A stretch of 64,000 nt of DNA from the NCBI GenBank assembly GCA_030512295.1, contig JAULSR010000006.1, forward strand, positions 1,798,001 to 1,862,000, in the 5' to 3' direction. The notes below the pieces were generated by a model. It was not told where the DNA came from and searched no databases. It was given only the letters and a program-made list of their open reading frames with translations. The position numbers were made by a program, and so were the translations under genes. This stretch comes from Bombardia bombarda (taxonomy: Eukaryota > Ascomycota > Sordariomycetes > Sordariales > Lasiosphaeriaceae). Of the stretch, positions 11,024 through 23,115 are shown one piece after another; the first letter of the stretch is position 1; the number at the start of each line of letters is the position of its first letter.

Positions 11024-13212
11024 TGTGGAAAATAGAACAGGTCGAAAGCTTCTAGAAAACGCGACCTGGGCCTGCATTTATTGAGCAAGAGATAAAGAGC
11101 CTTGTCAACACAAGTCCCTGTAACGCGCGGGCCAGCATCCATCTCATAGAATCAGCTGAGAGGGTACTTACCAAAGACGGCGTTGCTGGAGCTTGGACTT
11201 CGGGTATAAACTGGATTCACTGGCGAGACTGGGCAGGATGTGGGATGTTTTCCTTCTGTTTTCATGGAGGAGTGGTGGCCCGGGCTGCCACTAAACCGCT
11301 GTGGTCATAGTGGCGTTATATATGGAGGTGTACGGGGAACTGGAGAGGTCGGCTACCTAGGTATCTTGCTTGTCTGAGATGAAAGTGATAACCTAAGGTA
11401 TCTTACCTACTTTCCCTTGCCTGCGCGACAGTGCAGTCCAGAATTTTGGTCCAGAATTTTGGTCCAAGTCATACGTACACGGTTTCTCGTGAAGGAGACA
11501 AGGAAGGCACTACCCGTCAGTTCACTACGTACGCATTTTTGCAAAGCAAGGCAGGTCCCACCGGCCAAGAAAAGAACCCTTCAGTCCGATTGCTCTTTCC
11601 TCATGTTTCTTCTCATAGCTCCCGCCTACCAGGAAAATTACCTCCGCCGGAGATAGAGAGGGGATAGGAGTGAGCTTGCCTTGCCCCAGGCAGACATGGA
11701 GGGCATCAGTGTGGACCCGAGATTGGCTCCGTCCAAACCAACAACTAGCCCTCGCCAGCCTACATGATCCACGTGGGCATGGCCGCTAGGTACCGAGGTA
11801 GTTGCCCGCCAGCCATCCATCCGATGTGGCTGTAACTGCCCGAACCAAGGTAGGCACCTACCTAATAGGCGGGTTCCATTCTTTCTGATGGATGGCGTTT
11901 TTTGATTTCTACGTTTGGGACGGGAACTCGTTCTCTCCCGCACTGTATCGAATGCATCCAATCCAAGTATTCCATTCATTTCCCCGACCTTGGGCGTCCT
12001 ATTTTTACCCGCTTTCATTCCATTTCTCTACCATGAGGAAGGAAAGCCCTGGAATAAGCCCAAGTATTTAGTCTCATTGTCATTTGTCCCGCATCGCCAA
12101 TGGGTACACCTAGTTGATATCACAGGTCGAGACCCAACATGCCATCACTTGGTTCGCTGTAGATCGCTACCTCGTCTGGATGGGATATTAACAGTAGACT
12201 GCCAGGAGTACAGCACGCGGGAACTTCTCTCGCGGCCATTCGTCGGCCACCGCCCACCTTGACCTGCTACCGCAGTATTTCCCCTCTCGTCATGGTGACA
12301 CAACAGACATTACGTACCAGACATCCGACCCTCCCTCTCAGCAAACAATATTCGTAAAGCAAAGGCTGTGGCTCAGCTGGGAATATTTCTATCGGAAACA
12401 TGAGGGTATTCAGGAGGCATCGGCGATGCTTTCTAATATTACGACCCACCACCTATTAGTGGTCTGCTTTTTTGGTCTAGGCCTCTCTGCCTGCGTGGGT
12501 GTACAGCGGCACTTGCACGATGGAGGCATGCCAGGTACCAGAAGGCAGCCGCGGCAGCAGATCTGTTATCGAACGAGTCCCCCCAGAAATTTAAGGTGAA
12601 GAAAATAAACTTCACTGACAGCGGGGCCGCTGATGGTACTTGCTGTAGCAGATGGCGGAAGGTGCGAGCCATGTTTAGAAGACTTGGCAATGGTCCAAAA
12701 GTCTGGCAACATGGAGCCTACCTAGCCTTTAGGTGGCAGTAGTGGGGTTGTTTCCGGACTTACTGGATGCGGGGCCAGGGTCCCATACATGGAGGAGCAC
12801 ACTGAGGGAATGGTTCTAGACCGGCTCTCTCCGTAAAGGGATGGATGGTCGACATGTAAGACAGCAGCCCAAAGGCTTCTGCTCTGCTGAAAGACAGTGT
12901 GGCTTAAAGCCCCTTCCGATGAAGTAATATGGGGAAAAGGTGAGATGGAAGGACTTCCTGCCGTCCTTTGGGGGAAAAGGGGGGAGCATCACCTCACATT
13001 TATGGAGCACCAAGGTTAGGTTTTTGCGAAGTCCTGATCAACTGAAATACATATGTGGTTAATTTGGGGCAAGGCAGGCACCCGAGAACTGCACATGCTG
13101 AATGAAGATTGGAAGCCTGGGTGTTCTTTTGCTACTCGCTTACTTGCCATAGTGTACAGAGAACGTGAACCTGTTCGATGCTCCCACCCAACCCACAAAC
13201 ACTAGGACTTAC
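11024..13212. other. 2.2-kb intergenic region with small direct repeats
   Basis: No gene recognised. It includes a 13-bp direct repeat (ccagaattttggt, two copies at 11438-11463) and TACCTAGGTA-type palindromes, for example at 11354-11363. An upstream ATG frame near 11,265 on the minus strand could be 5' leader of the FAD oxidase but has no protein motif. Confidence 0.45.
11438..11463. repeat. 13-bp tandem repeat, two copies
   Basis: Unit ccagaattttggt is directly duplicated with no mismatch. It lies in non-coding DNA upstream of the FAD oxidase. No function is inferred. Confidence 0.85.
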
Positions 13213-14703
13213 TCATACCAAATGATCGGTAGACTGCGGCTCGTCCCTCCGCCGTGACTGCTGGAAGATGTCCATCGTCCGCACAATTCCATTTCCGCTC
13301 TCGTTCCCATTCTGCCCCGTACTTTTCTGAACAACTCCCTCTTCGTGCACGGTAGTAAACTGCGACCTCATGATGGCCGACTCTGTAAGTTCATAATATG
13401 CAGCAGGCTTTCGGGGCTGAGGAGACCCAAATGTGGCGACCGGGTTTGCAACCTCGCCCGACGACCCAAACCCAGACTTGTCGTTGCTGCTGCCGCTCCA
13501 TAGCTTGGATCGCAGGCTGCGGATGGTGGGGAGCTCGGCAACATGCAGTCGCATAAAGTTGGCAAAGGCGGGCATGGAGCCCACCACGATGGCCACGTTG
13601 TTCTCAGCGACCCTGCAAGATATTATTAGCCCCAACAATCTTCATGTACCCGGAAGTTAAAGCAAGATGCAACCACATACACGCAAACAGCCAAACAAGC
13701 CTGCTGCCAGGTGCTATCGTCATTCCCCAGCAGCTCGATCCGATAAACCAGGGCAATAACACTGGCCGCGACTCCGATCAAAGCCGTCCCAAACACAGCA
13801 AGCAGCTGCATCTTCTTGGCAAACGGCAGGTGCAGACGAGACAGGATGGGCAGGGGCATGACGAAGATGTACAGGTCCAGCGCGACCGAGCACGAGCCCT
13901 GTACGATACCCCAATACACCAGCTTCAGTCCATTGCCCGCCGACAGCGACCGTAGCAGGTCCTCCCAACTCTGGCCTCGCCGTGGCGCCTCGAAGATGGC
14001 CGACAGCGGGATCGAGGGGAAGTAGATCAGGAAGGTGGCCACCATGCCGATCCAGACGCAGATCTGTATGGACCGGTGCACCTCGAAGAGCTGGCGGAAC
14101 ATGAGAAAGATGGCGCATTTGGAAAAAAAGAGGACGGGGCCGACGAGGGTGACTTGGGCGTAGATGGTCTGTGGAAGTCAGCTGGCTGTGTTGCTCTCTC
14201 TCCTCTCTCATTGTGCATGTGGTGTACTTGCCTTGATGTACTTTCCCGTGAACCAGCATGCTGGTACATTCCATTGGTGTCGGTTGTAGGGCGCCACTGT
14301 TGGACGCGTCCCTGTGTGAGCAAAAGGGGGAAGAATGCATGGGTCAGTCTACTTAGTGGGAGGGGAACTTACGGGTCAGGATTAATGCCGTATAAGTGAT
14401 GGTCAATATGGTTGCAATAATCATAAAGTCTGTTTCCGTTTTATTAGTTCACAACTAGAGAAACAATATGTTAGAAACAACAACAGGAGAGATATCGAGC
14501 TTACAATCGGCTAGCTTCAACTTGTGCCAGTTGACGTATACCCTCGCGGTCGCAAAAGATACAGCCCATACCGTCATGATGAGGCATACCGAATAGGTAA
14601 CTGCATCAAGCGACTCTGGATTGGTCAAATTTGGCGTGACTCCGGCGGGCGGTCTCCCCGCAGGAATCTTGCAGAGGTCGACGCCAGGGGGTACTGATGC
14701 CAT
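13213..14703 (-). CDS. Rhodopsin-domain (PTH11-like) integral membrane protein
   Basis: Five exons: 14703-14505, 14429-14373, 14311-14232, 14168-13681 and 13612-13213, giving 407 aa. Hydrophobic helices include VTYSVCLIMTVWAVSFATA, a short one split by intron 1 (FMIIATILTITYTALIL), TLVGPVLFFSKCAIFLMF, a Trp/Phe-rich helix after RSIQICVW, and two more before the 130-residue hydrophilic C-terminal tail. The layout is that of the large fungal family with a rhodopsin-like seven-helix domain, some members of which are PTH11-type GPCR candidates. There is no CFEM domain. Intron 3 uses a GC donor (AAG|GCAAGT, AG acceptor at 14169), the only solution giving the conserved Gly-Lys-Tyr-Ile-Lys-Thr-Ile-Tyr segment. 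An in-frame ATG four codons upstream (14715) is an alternative start. Ligand unknown. Confidence 0.88.
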
Positions 14704-14715
14704 TTTCCTCACCAA

Positions 14716-16807
14716 ACTGCAACTGAGGTCATGGATATAAGACTGAAAAGTGTTTGATCATCGAAATCAGAAAGCTAACGAGCGTGAAAAACGGAAGGAA
14801 ATGTAAGCAGATAAAAAGACGACTGATGTGAGAGGTGGCTGACATGGAGGCTAAGACAGGTTACATGGCAAATTCCAGCTGCGAGGAGGACTGCTATCCA
14901 AGTCTTATTCTTGGGGTTTACAATGAATCCCACCCATCCGGGGAAAGATGGAGTTTCCCAGCGAATTGGTGAATTTCATCCCTCACTGCCGATGCAGGCC
15001 AGCGGCGCCCATCCTGTTTAGCGGCTCCGATGGTGGCGGGTTGGGTCTCGCCCCGAATTGCTATGCCTATCACGTTCACCGATCGGACTACTGTTGGCAT
15101 TAAAAGGTCACACAATCCACACCTTGATTGTTGTCGAGTTCAGCTCAGGTACAACATGATGAAGTAGTATTAAAGAGTACCTTACGCATGTTTCGTTCTA
15201 TTCCATCTTGTGCTATCCCTCAAATCCTCAAATAGTATGCATGTACGTAGGTGGGTAGCAGTGATAGGTAAACCAAAAGGAAGGTTGGTATCACGAATGC
15301 TGCTCAGAAGTTCTACAAAATAATGCACTGAATAGGATATTCCCGTCCAGTAAAGCTTTGTGATACAATAAGTATCCGTAAGCCAATCGGGTATATGACG
15401 AAGCTTGAGTGTGGAGGAGATGCAAGTCGCTTTGTACTTACTGTTGAAGATAAAAGGCCGGGCTCGTCCCGGATCAGCCCGGCCGGCCAACCCAACTCTT
15501 GTCACACAGTATCAGTCAAAATCCTTCTTGTGTCCGAGTACGACTGGTTGGTGGGATTAATGTAGTTTTACTTCAGCCTCACTCCCTCCTTGTGATACCA
15601 TGGTGTATACTAGTATGGCCTTGTCCTGCGAGAGATGAAGCCTGGAAGGAGGGGAAGTGGAGGGCCTCGACCAACTGAGGCCTGGCATGATGCATCAGCA
15701 TATCATGCAACTGATATTAATTGGACTATCATTATGTGACCTTAAATGCAGAGGGGTGCTCAAAGTTACTCTATGAGGACTGAAAAACGACAACAACTGC
15801 CAATCGACTGCCGATGCATGGCGCTGTGGCCGGCCAGTCTGCAGCCCAGGTTTCGACCAAAGACGAGGTAATGCAAGAGCCAAGTCCGACAAGCTGCCTT
15901 GACTATCCATTCAAGAGGTAGTTGTTCGCGTTCAATAAACAAGCAGTTGGCCATTTAATTACATGAAGAGTACAAGATACATAGCCCTATGACCCCTACA
16001 TGTAGTGACCGCCACAGGTGAGCCCCTTTTCTCGGCGTAGCTCCAGTGAGTGATACACCGTGACGGCCAGCAGCTACCGTGTATCCTCCCTTCTGCTAGC
16101 CTAGCGGAAAGCGTAGAGATCCTTTAACTTCTAGAATAGATCCATAACTAAGGTGAGCTACACACCTAGGTATCTGGGGATAATTGTCCCATTGTAACAA
16201 CATTTTGTCCCTAAGCATTTGATAACGCAGTGTTTACCTTGCTATCTGCATTTCTATTTTGGGGCTGACAGAAAAGGCAATACAACATAGGAGATCATTA
16301 GGTGAGGAATAAAGTACCCCAACCGACTGAATGTCTTGACCACGGGGAACGTATCAGCAGAGTGAGTGGACAACTCATCCTCGCTGCAGGGAGAGGTTCC
16401 CCCCGATGCACATCATTCATTCGGCCCTATCTGACTTCCCCCACTCTTGAGCCCATCTTAGGGCGGCGAGGGTTCTGCAAACATCTGCAGACTATCACAT
16501 CTGAGTCAACTCCAACGGCTGCCTTGCATCTCTGTGCTCAAGAGAGCATAGGTCAATATACATCACAACTGTTTCAAGTGACAAGATGAAAGGCAGCAAT
16601 ATATCGCAGGTTCGGGTCGTTTGAGCCGCCCAAGCCATCTATTGAGGGAGTGATTTTACCTACCAATGGTTAAGTTCAGGGGCTTTCGCTCAGAAAGGGG
16701 GAGAGGGGCAACGTCCCTATATCCGTAATTGCTTCACAGGGCAACTGCACCAGTTTTGTCCTGAAAGGAAAGAGCACATCTGAGTCCATCACCAGCCATC
16801 ACCAACC
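14716..16807. other. 2.1-kb intergenic region, no gene recognised
   Basis: Only motif-free short frames are present. One CACCTAGGTA palindrome lies near 16164-16172. The right end must contain the promoter of the second P450. Confidence 0.45.
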
Positions 16808-18631
16808 ATGTCGGCCGCGCCTCTGGAAAGTCACGTTGAGCTTTTCTTTCCTCTGTTACTCAGTAGAGCCCATGAATATGTCACTTTTCTCCGAGCAGCA
16901 GAACTGCTGCTTCTTGGATTGATGCTGTGGCGATTCTGGAGATTTACCGTCACCCCTATTCTGTATCCCGACGACCCCAAGGAACTTCCCTACTGGATTC
17001 CTTGTAAGAACCAAAAAGCCACAGAGATCATGGCAGCATGGCAGTGTACTAACTAATAGATTGTCCAGTTTTTGGTTAGACGTTCCCCTTGACAGCAATG
17101 GCTCAAGCATGTTATCGGTACTGACAAGGCCATACCAGGCCATGGTTTCTCCTTTTTCCACAACTCGCAAACTTTATTAGCCAGAGCAAGGTGAGCAAAG
17201 AGACAAGATACAGACAGACACAGCTTACAAGTAGACAGCAGCTACTTCGGTGCCACAAAAGAGCCATTCGCCCTCAACGTATTCGGCTCGACCCTTTACA
17301 TCATCACCGACCCGACCCACACCGGCGAGGTGTACAAGAACCTTGACAGCCTCTCCTTCATTGAATTCGTCCAGGGCCTGTTCACCACCAATGGCGTCAG
17401 CGAAGCGGGCATCAAGGCAGCCTACATGGACCTCCCCAAGGACAAGCCCGGCTTCCCCAACCCTCTCGGTCAGTCTCTAGGCGGCACCCTGGTCCGACAG
17501 ATGCACATCCACCAGCTCTACCCGGGCGACAACCTCGACCAGCTTGAGCAGCGCTTCCTCGACTACTTCAACCACAACGTGCACCTCTCAGCCATGCGCA
17601 CCGCCTGCGCCCCGTACGCCACGGCCCAGACAGACACATTCATCGACATACCCATGATGCGCTGGTGCTCCGAGTACTTTGTCCGCGCGGGCGGGCTGGC
17701 CTACTTCGGGCCCATGCTGAGCGCCATCGACCCGCAGCTGGCGCCCACCTTCATCGCCTTTGACGACCTCTCGTGGCAGGCCATCTACCAGTACCCCAAG
17801 CTGCTGACCCGCAGGATGCGCGCTGAGCGTGATCAGACCCAACACGCCTTCAAGCGCTACTTTGACCTCCCCCAGAGCCAACGAACAGGGGATGCATGGT
17901 TCACCAAGGCCATGGAGAACGAGCTGCGCGCGCTGGGGGTCAGCACCGACGACATCGCCATCATCCTGCTCACTCTCCACTGGGCCATCAACACAAACAC
18001 GCGCAAGACGGCCTTCTGGATGCTCACCTACATCCTCCACAACCCGCACTACATCCCCCTCCTGCGCGCCGAGACAGCCGCCGCCTTCTCTTCGTCCTTG
18101 AGCCTAACCAACCCCGCCCACCTGCACGACTCCTGCCCCCTCCTCGAGGCCGTCTGGTTCGAGACGTTGCGCCTCGCGTCCAACGCAGCGTCGGTCCGCC
18201 GCGTCGCCGCCGACACCCGCATCGGCAACAACAACAACAACAACAACAACAACAAGACGATTCTGCTGCGCAAGGGCAACCGGCTCATGATCCCCTACCG
18301 CCTGCTGCACTTCGACGAGGCCGTCTACGGGCCAGACGTGCACGCGTTTTGCCCCGAGCGGTTTCTGGGCAAGGAGAACGAGGGGCTGACGAGGGGCGCG
18401 AGCTGGCGGCCGTTTGGAGGGGGCAAGACCATGTGCAGCGGGAGGCATGTGGCCAAGAGGGCGACATTGATGTTTTTGGCCATGGTCGTGACGAGGTTTG
18501 AGGTGGAGATTGTGGGGGGAGGAAGAAGGAAATGCCAGAGGCGGATCTGGCCAGGCCGGTGTTGGGGGTCATGGCGGTCAAGGATGATGAGGATTATGTG
18601 GTCAGGGTGGAGGAAAGAAAGGTTGGGTTGA
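16808..18631 (+). CDS. Cytochrome P450, CYP7B/CYP8B1-like, with 6-nt microexon and shifted C-terminus
   Basis: Exons 16808-17003, 17069-17074, 17139-17190 and 17242-18631 give 547 aa in the frame as read. The 6-nt exon restores Tyr-Trp-Ile-Pro-Phe-Phe-Gly-His-Gly-Phe, the proline-rich/GH motif that follows the anchor in this family; both flanking introns have good ends and CTAAC/CTGAC branch sites. A single hydrophobic anchor lies at about residues 25-45. The ExxR is FETLRLA near residue 391. The heme loop WRPFGGGKTMCSGRHVAKRA has axial Cys near 483. An (AAC)n tract codes for nine Asn. After EIVGG the frame gives a basic, Trp-rich tail. One added base in the G6 run at 18514-18519 would give the normal family C-terminus (PVLGVMAV...DDEDYVVRV) ending at 18636. 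The catalytic core is complete. It belongs to the same group as the P450 at 3.5 kb. Confidence 0.88.
18223..18255 (+). repeat. AAC microsatellite coding for poly-Asn
   Basis: A run of AAC codons within the P450 exon encodes nine consecutive Asn in a surface-loop region between ExxR and the heme loop. It is probably length-variable between strains. Confidence 0.85.
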
Positions 18632-18636
18632 GTTGA

Positions 18637-21600
18637 TTGGGTTAAGTTTTGACAGACTGAAAAACCAGACGGGGATTGTTGAGAGTCGTTGCGGTATTTC
18701 ACTATTTGCTTTCAATGTTGTCTCAAATTTAGGTACTCTCTACCTTAGGCATGATGCGACACGCAGTTCCTGCACGACTGTGCCTTGAATGGATATAAAA
18801 CCTTGAACATGATCATGATCCGTCTTATTATGCGGTTTGCAAGTAGCCATCAGGGTAGATACTTAACAGAAACAAAGACCTTCTCTCAGGGTTCAGAAAT
18901 GTCAACGGATGGGAAGCTCTCTCACGATAACTGCCGTGACGCTGCTAGCAAAAGTCTAGATGAGACTATTAATAGGCGTCAGCTGTCCAAGTGTTTTTAA
19001 GACTCTCAAAAAATTTGATTTAACCGGGCGGTGTGATTGACTCAGGGAAGAGATACTCGCCCAGGTGCCCAAATCAGGATGACACTTGGGCATTGGCTGA
19101 CGTGAGAATCTTTTGGGTGTATTTCTTCTTGAAGCGCTAAGTAACGCCAATGTGACAGGAAAGAGATCTTTATCTCCGAACGCGGACTGACATGAAGCTA
19201 TAACCTTTCCCAAAATGTTGCCATTTTGGGTTGATATTGCAACACTGCTTTCTGAATCAGAGTGGGCGAACATGTGCTTAACGACTCTTTCACCAACTTT
19301 TCGAAATTAGAGTTGTCACGAGTTAAAAAAGAGTAATAAACACACCTATCGGTGCCAAGACATACGAAGTAATGTAAGCCGGAGCATTATTCGCCCTCAC
19401 TCGCAGTATATGCCAAGAACTCTTAAATGGTGGCTGTCATGGTAGGTACGTTGTGGGATTGTGATCCCAGTTCTCGCGACTCATTTTTATCGTCAAGAGG
19501 CAATGATTCAGAAACATAGGTATTCTGCGAGACCCATCATGAAAGCGGGCATGTCTTGGCGGCTGTTTATCGTCATATTGTTGCGTAATGCTAAGGTAGG
19601 TGACTTTCTTGGCTCTAGGATAGACAATTCGTATAGACTAAAATCAGTCGATAAACATCACGCGGTAGGCCTCGGCATATCTAGTGCTACCTTGATCCCA
19701 CGTCAAGGGAAAGTTAGAGCCAGCAGATGTCGGGGGCGGGGACGACATTCCCTATTGGTAGATAGACAAGGTTATAATGGAGATGGTCTGAGGCTCAGCC
19801 AGCCTGCCCCCGGTCCAGCCCTGTCTGGTGCGTCCTGTGCATGCTTGACGTGGTGGTGGAGTGGAGTGTTGCCCGCTTCATTTGTTCCTGTGCCTTGCAA
19901 GGGAGAAAAGAAACGCAAGGGGGGATGGCAAAAATAGCCAATCAGTGCTGGAAAAAAAATAGGGGGAAATGCAGCAGAGCTTTAACGAGACACCAGACCA
20001 GATCGCGCGCGGTCTGGGGTTGCTGAGATCTTTTGTACAACGGCGGGTGGCGTCCTTAAGGCTCTTAGCCGTTCTTAGTGTACCAAAGACCACAGGACCA
20101 TGCAGAAAGCAGGGGTGCTAGGTGAGTTTACTACTCCGTAGGGCGTATTCGCAATTGTCCCCTGCTGTAGTTGCATCCAAACAGCCAACGCCCAACCCAA
20201 TGTGCTGATAATTTGTTGTTGTGTGACATGAGCATTGACCAGGAAACCCGGTAAAGAACATATACATATGCCAACATATACATATGCCTTCATTTGGACT
20301 GCATCATAATGAGTAATTACAGTAGTCTGAACTCTGAAGCTGACGTTGGAACGGGCACGTTCTAGACCTAGTGCTTCTTTTCGATCAGTATGCTCAGATT
20401 GCTTACTCCCTCATGACCGATATTTTCTTTTTACCGCTCCTGAGCCTTATGCATCTCGTATATTCATGCTCTCTTGGCACGCAGCCCCCCTGTCAGCACG
20501 GCTGAATTTCTCATGTTCTCCTAACATTGGGGGCCAGAAAGGAAGTCGTTCCACTTGGTTAATCTCCGCTAGTCCAGAAGACTACCTACACAGTAAGTCT
20601 AAGTAAGCTCCACTGACCACTACTACTTCTATGTTAGTAAGTAGTATTTCGGTCCCACCCTCGGCAAGCGTTGAGGATTTTGGTTCCTAGGTATTTTCCT
20701 TCCTTCGCTTCTGGCTGGCTGGTGGTGTTGCGAGATTTTGCCGACAGCCACGGTAACGCAACGAGTAATGGTGTAGACGCCAGATCAAGATCTAAAGTGC
20801 TTACATTTCGGCAGTGGTGACTGGAGTGAACGACCTCGGCGACCTTAAATGCACAGCCGACGGGAGCTTCACATCAGCTCTAAAAAGACACTGCACGTTA
20901 TCGATGCTCACACAGCGAGGCGAGGCGTGCAAGACACAACGTGCAAGACACAACGTGCAGTGCCTAGACTAGTGACTGGCCCCATATCTTCCCAGCCCTG
21001 CTCGGTCAACTTAGTACCAGTAGACGGGAGAATCAGATCAGAGCTAATCAGCATTGTTGGGTTTGAGTTTAAGCTTGGCAACCACCTTCCGGATTGGTCG
21101 TGATCTGCAACTCTGACAAGACGGATTAAGCTTAGGTCTAGGTGCTCTCCCGCGGCCGAAGCTGCCGAGTCTGCCGTTTGCCAAGAGCCGCAGGATCAGA
21201 CACTGCAACCGAACGTAGTAATAAAATAATTTAGACCACGGGTGCTGCTTAGTTATCGGTTAGACTAGTACTGATTCCCCTCCATGTATCTGTTTTGCCT
21301 TCTTAGCGATGGAGTCTCGAATACGAAAACATAAGGTACATAGATGCTTCCCCTTTCGGTTCACATGGCCGCGTTATATCCCCTCTTTCCCACTCGTCTC
21401 TGCTACTTTTCTCCACCACTGCTACTGGATAATAGCTGAGTGAAAGTCTGGCCAAATCTCTCTTTGGTAAGCGTAGGGGACGCCGAGGCAAGTTGGTGCA
21501 ACTCGAAAAGTCTTGCGTTGATCTCGAGTGTGACGTTGCGGTTACATGAGACCTTGCCAAAATAAGATCCAGATATTAGTTGTCCTTCTCTCCGTATAAG

Positions 21601-22548
21601 CGCTTGGGTCAGTGGTCTGATCCAAACCATGCCACGAGGAAACGTGCGTCGTTTGAATGGTCCCGCTCACATATTCACGTAAAAATTGAAGAAGGCACAG
21701 TCGTGACTAAGACGGAGTTGCGAATGCTACTTTGGATATTGATTGCAGCACAGGTGTTATTCAGCCTGTTTACTCAAGTGTGGGCTGTGTGTACATCGTC
21801 CCTGCACGGGTCAAATTGAACAGACGGGCTCGGCTTCTTGGGTTCACCGCCCCGCATCCGCCCCTTTCCTGTCTCGCCAAGGCTGATGATCCACGGAGTC
21901 TGGTTGGTGGCCTTTCCTAAATGGCTATTAGCTGAATAAAATGACTGGTAAGGAGCATCAGGGAGCCTAGCCAGGGTAGGCGACATTGTCTTCTCAACTC
22001 TCAAGGCTGGGGTGGGTATAGGTAGGTAAGCGGAGACCGACTCTGTCTTGCCACATGGCCACCAGACGGACCTGATAGACGTTCCACTCATGGTGTGATG
22101 GAGTAAACAACGTGGGAATCAGTAGGAATTAAACCATGACAGCCGCCTTAGCGCTATACAGCCTACTGCGGTATGGGCCCTCCAGTATACACTGCACCGA
22201 CAGTATTCTAAACGCTCTGGATCTTTCGCCAGCATCACCAGACAGTCAACCATCTTTGCTGCCTTCCTCTTCGAGCTTGGCCTAACTTGTCAACACAACC
22301 TCACTGGCGACATGGAACTGTTCCTTCTCGGCTACCGTGCAAAGGAGGCGTTTGAACGGCACAGAAAGCAGAGCTATCGAGGATAGGTGTCAAGCTGGTC
22401 TCGTCAACAATTGTATAAAGAGATCAAACTTCGTTGCGAAGAGAGAGAAACTTGAATCATCACCCACAGCATCAACTTCCATCTCCCCATCCACTCATCA
22501 ACCTTCCTCCTTCTTTCACAAGAAAAACCAACCAGCCCAACCATCATC
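18637..22548. other. 3.9-kb gap without recognisable genes
   Basis: No exon with a known motif is visible on either strand. Small tandem duplications occur: a 14-bp unit (gtgcaagacacaac) twice at about 20927-20954, and a 15-16-bp unit containing catatacatatgcc twice at about 20258-20287. A CCTAGGTA palindrome lies at 20686-20693. The last few hundred bases hold the promoter and CT/CAAC-rich leader of the secreted-protein gene. Confidence 0.5.
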
Positions 22549-23115
22549 ATGTTCTCCGTCAAGACCATCGTTGCCATCCTGGCTTTCGGCGCCGCCTCGG
22601 TTGCCGCTGCCCCCGCGCCCGCCCCCGAGCCCGTCGCTTCCCCCGCTGCCGTTGGCCTCCTCGCCGTTCAGTCCGCTGTCAGGATGTGCAAGGACTCCGA
22701 GTGGCGCGGTGACTGCAAGACCGTCTTGGTCGACCTCGGTGTCTGCAGTAAGTCAACATACCCTACCTACTGCCTATTGCCTGCTCCCTCTTCAACACCA
22801 ACTTTGAAGCTAACAAACCCTCTCTCCCTCCAGCCAACATCTCCGGCGACTACAATGACAAGATCAGCTCCATCGAGAACCAAAGCTCCGGCAACACCAA
22901 GTGCACCTGGTACATGTACGTGTCCCATTTTCCCATTTTCCCATTTCCCCATTTTTCTTCCAAAGAAAATAGATCGAGATACTGACTATTGTACTTCATC
23001 CAGCGATGGCAACTGCAACGGCTCCTCGTACAGCAACCAGAAGGATGCCAAGCTTCAGGACGGCAATGGAAAGTTCAACGACTCCATCAGCTCTTTCTCT
23101 TGCACCACCAAATAG
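22549..23115 (+). CDS. Small secreted cysteine-rich protein, beta/gamma-crystallin-like pattern
   Basis: Exons 22549-22747, 22834-22915 and 23004-23115, giving 130 aa. Introns are 86 and 88 nt. The signal peptide MFSVKTIVAILAFGAASVAA is followed by an Ala-Pro-rich stretch. The mature domain has six Cys in the order Cys-Lys-Asp, Gly-Asp-Cys, Gly-Val-Cys, Lys-Cys-Thr-Trp, Asn-Cys-Asn-Gly and Ser-Cys. It contains two related Asp-x-Ile-Ser-Ser segments (NDKISSIE and NDSISSFS), the internal duplication expected of a beta/gamma-crystallin-type Greek-key fold. The six Cys could form three disulphides. Such proteins in Sordariomycetes are secreted and are often discussed as effector or antifungal candidates; function here is unknown. 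The leader before the ATG is rich in CAAC/TCC, typical of highly expressed fungal genes. Confidence 0.9.
   Translation: MFSVKTIVAILAFGAASVAAAPAPAPEPVASPAAVGLLAVQSAVRMCKDSEWRGDCKTVLVDLGVCSKSTYPTYCLLPAPSSTPTLKLTNPLSLQPTSPATTMTRSAPSRTKAPATPSAPGTCTCPIFPFSHFPIFLPKKIDRDTDYCTSSSDGNCNGSSYSNQKDAKLQDGNGKFNDSISSFSCTTK

Noticed and set aside
11638..12018. 126-codon minus-strand frame in the gap upstream of the FAD oxidase
   Set aside because: No motif, no splice partners, and composition unlike neighbouring genes.
17896..18501. 201-codon frame overlapping the second P450 in another frame
   Set aside because: His/Arg/Pro-rich shifted read of the P450 exon; no independent evidence.
18637..22548. Transposon remnant in the 3.9-kb gap
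   Set aside because: I found no transposase, reverse-transcriptase motif, long terminal repeat or clear terminal inverted repeat by eye.
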